A stretch of DNA of 8,366 bases, from positions 1 through 8,366 of the forward strand of contig JALOPO010000217.1 in the NCBI GenBank assembly GCA_025453855.1. Reading direction: 5' to 3'. The position numbers and the translations under genes were made by a program. Source of the stretch: Gemmatimonadaceae bacterium. Lineage in GTDB: Bacteria > Gemmatimonadota > Gemmatimonadetes > Gemmatimonadales > Gemmatimonadaceae. The notes beneath the pieces are model-generated. The model did no database searches. It worked only from the letters and a program-made list of their open reading frames with translations, and was not told the origin of the DNA. This document shows positions 5,585 through 8,366 of this stretch, piece after piece. The number at the start of each line of letters is the position of its first letter. Positions within the stretch are counted from its first letter, which is position 1.

Positions 5585-8366
5585 ATGCGACGCTCCCTCG
5601 CCGCCTGCGCCCTCGCGGGCGCCCCGCTCCTCGCCGCACCCGGCGCGGCGAGCGACCTCGCCGCCCAGTCGACGGCGGTCGCGAGTCCCGTCGCCGCGCC
5701 CGGTGCGCGACGCGCCATCACGCAGGACGACTACGATCGGTGGCGCACGATCGGCGGCGCGGTGCTCGCGCCCGACGGGCGGTGGGCCGCGTGGACCGAG
5801 TCGCCGGTGGTCGGTGACGGTGAACTCGTGCTGCGCGAGACGCAGGGGACACGCGTGATGCGCCTGCCGCGCGGCTTCACCGGGCGCCCGGTGACATCGG
5901 TGCAGGTCGACTCGCCGTTCGTGGCGCCACCCCCGCAGTTCACCGCCGATGGCCAGTGGCTCGCCGTGCTCGCGTACGCGCCGCAAGGCGACTTCGAGCG
6001 CGCGCGTGCGTCGCGCGGTCGCGTCCCCGCGCCGCGCGCGAACCTCCTGCTCGCGCCCCTTGGCGGGGCCGGGACGCCGACCGCGACCACGATCCCGCGC
6101 GTGCGCTCCTTCCGCGTGCCACGCCTGGCCTCGAACGTGATCGCCTGGCTGCACGAGACCGACAGTGCGACGGTGCGCGACTCGGTGCGTCGCGCGGGCG
6201 GGGCCGACAGCGCGCGACGCGCGACCCCGGACTCCGCACGCCGCACCGGCGCCGACAGCGCGCGCAAGCCGGCACCGCGCGACTACGGCTCCACGCTCGT
6301 CGTGCGCACCCTCGCCACGGGCGCCGAGCTGCGCATCGCCGACGTGACGAGCTACGCGCTCGATCCGAGCGGGAGCTGGCTCGCCTACACGGTCGGTGCG
6401 CGCGCCGGCGGGCGTGACGGCGTCTGGCTGCGCAACCTGGCCACGGGCGCGGAGACGGCGCTCGTGACCGGCATCGGCAACTACCGGCAGCTGGCCTTCG
6501 ATCGCGCCGGCAGGCGCATCGCCTTCACCAGCGATCGCGACGAGTACGCGACGAGCGCGAAGCCGCGCGCCTCGCTCTGGCTCGCCGACGTGGGTGGCGG
6601 CGCGGCGCGGCGCGTGGTGGCGGCGAATGCGTACGGCGACTCGCTGCGCGTGAGCGAGCGCACGCTCCAGTTCACGCGCGACGGCGGGACGCTCGTCTTC
6701 GGCGTGGCGCGCGTCCTCCCCGACAGCATCCCGGCCGACTCGCTCGCCGACAAGGCGGTGGTCGATCTCTGGCACTGGAAGGACCCGCGGCTCCAGCCGC
6801 AGCAGCGGCTCGAGGCGGGGCGCGATCGCGAACGCTTCCTCACCGCCGTGCACCGCATCGCCGAGCAGCGCACGCGCCTCCTCGGCAACGACACGATCCC
6901 GCTCGTGCAGCTGAGCGACGACGGGAGCGTGGGGCTCGCGCTGAGCGGTCTCCCGTACGAGGTGGCGCGCATGTGGGGCGACGACGGGCAGGACGTGGTG
7001 CTCGTCGATCCGGCCACCGGCGCCACCACGGTGCTCGCGCGCAAGGTGCCGTTCGGCGCGCAGCTCTCGGCCGGTGGCCGGTACGTGGCCTGGTTCGCGA
7101 ACGCGCGCTGGTACGTGCACGACGTGAAGGCGAAGGTGACGCGCGACCTCACCGGTGCGCTGAGCGGCGTGCGCTTCGACCAGGAGACGTGGGACACGCC
7201 GAGCGAGCCGGCGCCGTGGGGGATCGCCGGGTGGACCACGGGCGACAGGGCGGTGCTCGTGCACGGGCGCTACGACGTGTGGGAGCTCGATCCCGCCGGC
7301 AAGCTCCCCGCGCGCGTGCTCAGCGACTCGGCCGGGACGCGCACGAAGACGGTGCTCCGCGTGATCGACACCGACGACGAGGAGCGCGCCATCGACCCGG
7401 CGCAGCCGCTCCTCCTGCGCGCCTTCGAGGACGAGACCAAGCGCAGCGGCTTCTGGCGCGATCGCATCGGTGCGGTGGCGGCGCCCGAGGTGCTGCTCAT
7501 GGAGGACGCGGCGTGGTCCTACGTCACGAAGGCGCGCAATGGGCGCGCAGTGAGCTCGTGCGCTGGCGTTCGCTCGATGGCCGACCGCTGCAGGGGTTGC
7601 TCTACCTCCCCGATGACTGGACGCCCGGCACGCCGCTCCCGCTCGTCACCTACTTCTACGAGCAGCTCTCCGACGGGCTGCACCAGTACGCGGCGCCGAG
7701 CGGGCGCAACGTGATCAACCCGGTCGTCTACGCGTCGCGGGGCTACGCCGTCTTCTTCCCCGACATCGCCTACGAGAACGGCTTTCCCGGGCCGAGCGCC
7801 TTCAAGTCGATCGTCCCCGGCATCGACATGCTCATCACGCGCGGCGTGGCCGACTCGAGCCGCCTCGCGATCGCCGGGCAGAGCTGGGGCGGCTACCAGG
7901 TCGCGTACCTGGTGACGCAGACCGATCGCTTCAAGGCGGCGTTCGCCGGCGCGCCGGTGGCCAACATGACGAGCGCCTACGGCGGGATCCGCTGGGAGAG
8001 CGGCGTGGCGCGCGCCTTCCAGTACGAGCGTGGATCTGGGACGCGCCGCTCCGCTACATCGACAACTCCCCGCTCTTCGCCGCCGATCGCATCCGCACGC
8101 CGCTCCTCATCATGCACAACGACGCCGACGGGGCGGTGCCGTGGCAGCAGGGGATCGAGCTCTTCGTGGCGCTGCGCCGCTTCGGACGCGAGGCGTACCT
8201 GCTCAACTACAACGGCGACGGGCACAACCCACGCAAGCGCGCCAACCAGAAGGACGTCGATCGGCGCATGTTCGAGTTCTTCGACCATCACCTGCGCGGT
8301 GCGCCGATGCCGGCGTGGATGCAGCGCGGTGTCCCCTACCTGGAGAAGGGGCGCGACCAGTTCCCG
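5585..8366 (+). pseudogene. Secreted prolyl-oligopeptidase-like S9 serine peptidase, two internal deletion/frameshift scars, 3' end outside window
   Basis: The N-terminus is a signal peptide (MRRSLAACALAGAPLLAAPGAAS), so the product would be exported. Residues ~45-650 look like the beta-propeller half of S9 peptidases (for example LAPDGRWAAWTES, FTADGQWLAVLAYAP, IAFTSDRDEYATS), with a D-S-[AV]-R-[RK] repeat at about 199-228. The frame fails after SYVTKAR (about 7537). Family sequence resumes in the next frame at 7540 (WARSELVRWRSLDG), leads to the nucleophile elbow GQSWGGYQ (Ser codon 7882-7884) and ANMTSAYGGIRWESG, and fails again after QYER (about 8030). It resumes from 8034 in a third frame: IWDAPLRYIDNSP, HNDADGAVPW (catalytic Asp codon 8127-8129) and GDGHNPRKR (catalytic His codon 8223-8225). 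The first scar seems to lack about 35-40 residues before the hydrolase domain; the second lacks about 7-8 residues. The last visible residues are near the usual C-terminus. The triad is still encoded, so this may be a recent pseudogene or an assembly error in a working peptidase. It diverges from hemH. Confidence 0.85.
6179..6268 (+). repeat. Four-copy DSARR-type coding repeat in the S9 peptidase
   Basis: DSVRR, DSARR, DSARR and DSARK begin at codons 6179, 6206, 6230 and 6254, so the spacing is 27, 24 and 24 bases. The segment is rich in Ala, Arg and Asp and predicts a flexible or helical charged insert between propeller blades. Codons vary between copies (gactcg, gacagc, gactcc), so the repeat is conserved at protein level more than at DNA level. 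Confidence 0.6.

Noticed and set aside
5392..5721. N-terminal extension of hemH to the upstream end of its open frame
   Set aside because: It would add 110 unrelated residues and overlap the signal peptide of the divergent peptidase; ferrochelatases of about 362 residues fit the start at 5391.
3778..5817. A 679-residue plus-strand open frame opposite hemH and DUF502
   Set aside because: It is a mirror of the minus-strand genes, rich in charged low-complexity sequence, with no recognisable domain. The real genes on the other strand have full family motifs.
3602..7264. A 1220-residue minus-strand open frame
   Set aside because: It lies in a different frame from hemH and DUF502 and antisense to the peptidase. 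Its composition (Arg, His, Ala, Gly runs) is typical of shadow frames in GC-rich DNA, and no family motif is present.
7525..8045. Programmed ribosomal frameshifting in the S9 peptidase
   Set aside because: Whole conserved segments are missing at both frame changes and no slippery heptamer plus structure is evident, so deletion explains the data better.
1..8366. Defence system, CRISPR array, insertion sequence, tRNA or rRNA
   Set aside because: No regularly spaced repeats, transposase motifs, terminal repeats, or structural-RNA sequence could be seen on either strand.

Overview
The window is very GC-rich and shows strong G/C preference at third codon positions. It carries a PEP-CTERM sorting tail, a lipoprotein, a Tat-exported enzyme and a large secreted S9 peptidase. 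Together with Shine-Dalgarno-poor starts sitting right behind a short CTTYGCRCC motif, this suggests a Gemmatimonadota-like bacterium (inference; no taxonomic marker gene is present).

Layout. Positions 1-444 hold the 3' end of an exosortase-sorted (PEP-CTERM) surface protein, closed by a 15-bp-stem UUCG-loop hairpin (465-498). A plus-strand cluster follows: a 12-TM APC-superfamily permease of the LAT/PUT type (589-1947), a RidA-family lipoprotein (1997-2434) and, 4 bases later, a Tat-signal class-V aminotransferase-fold PLP enzyme (2439-3633). The PLP enzyme gene is broken by an internal deletion plus frameshift near 3320. Convergent to it on the minus strand lie ferrochelatase hemH (5391-4303) and a two-TM DUF502 protein (4248-3661), separated by a perfect hairpin. 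Divergent from hemH, a secreted prolyl-oligopeptidase-like S9 peptidase (5585 to beyond 8366) runs off the right edge. It carries two more deletion/frameshift scars, near 7538 and 8030, although its Ser, Asp and His catalytic residues are all still encoded.

How the genes relate. Permease, RidA and PLP enzyme look like an amino-acid/amine handling unit. RidA proteins neutralise reactive enamine/imine products of PLP enzymes, and here both partners carry export signals, which would place the pair outside the cytoplasmic membrane. HemH performs the last step of haem synthesis. Its pairing with DUF502 is positional only.

The points most worth checking are the apparently extracytoplasmic RidA/PLP-enzyme pair, the shared motif abutting three start codons, and the cluster of three internal deletions in otherwise well-conserved genes, which are either real pseudogenisation or assembly faults. 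I see no mobile element, CRISPR array, tRNA or rRNA, and no gene-free stretch longer than 300 bases.
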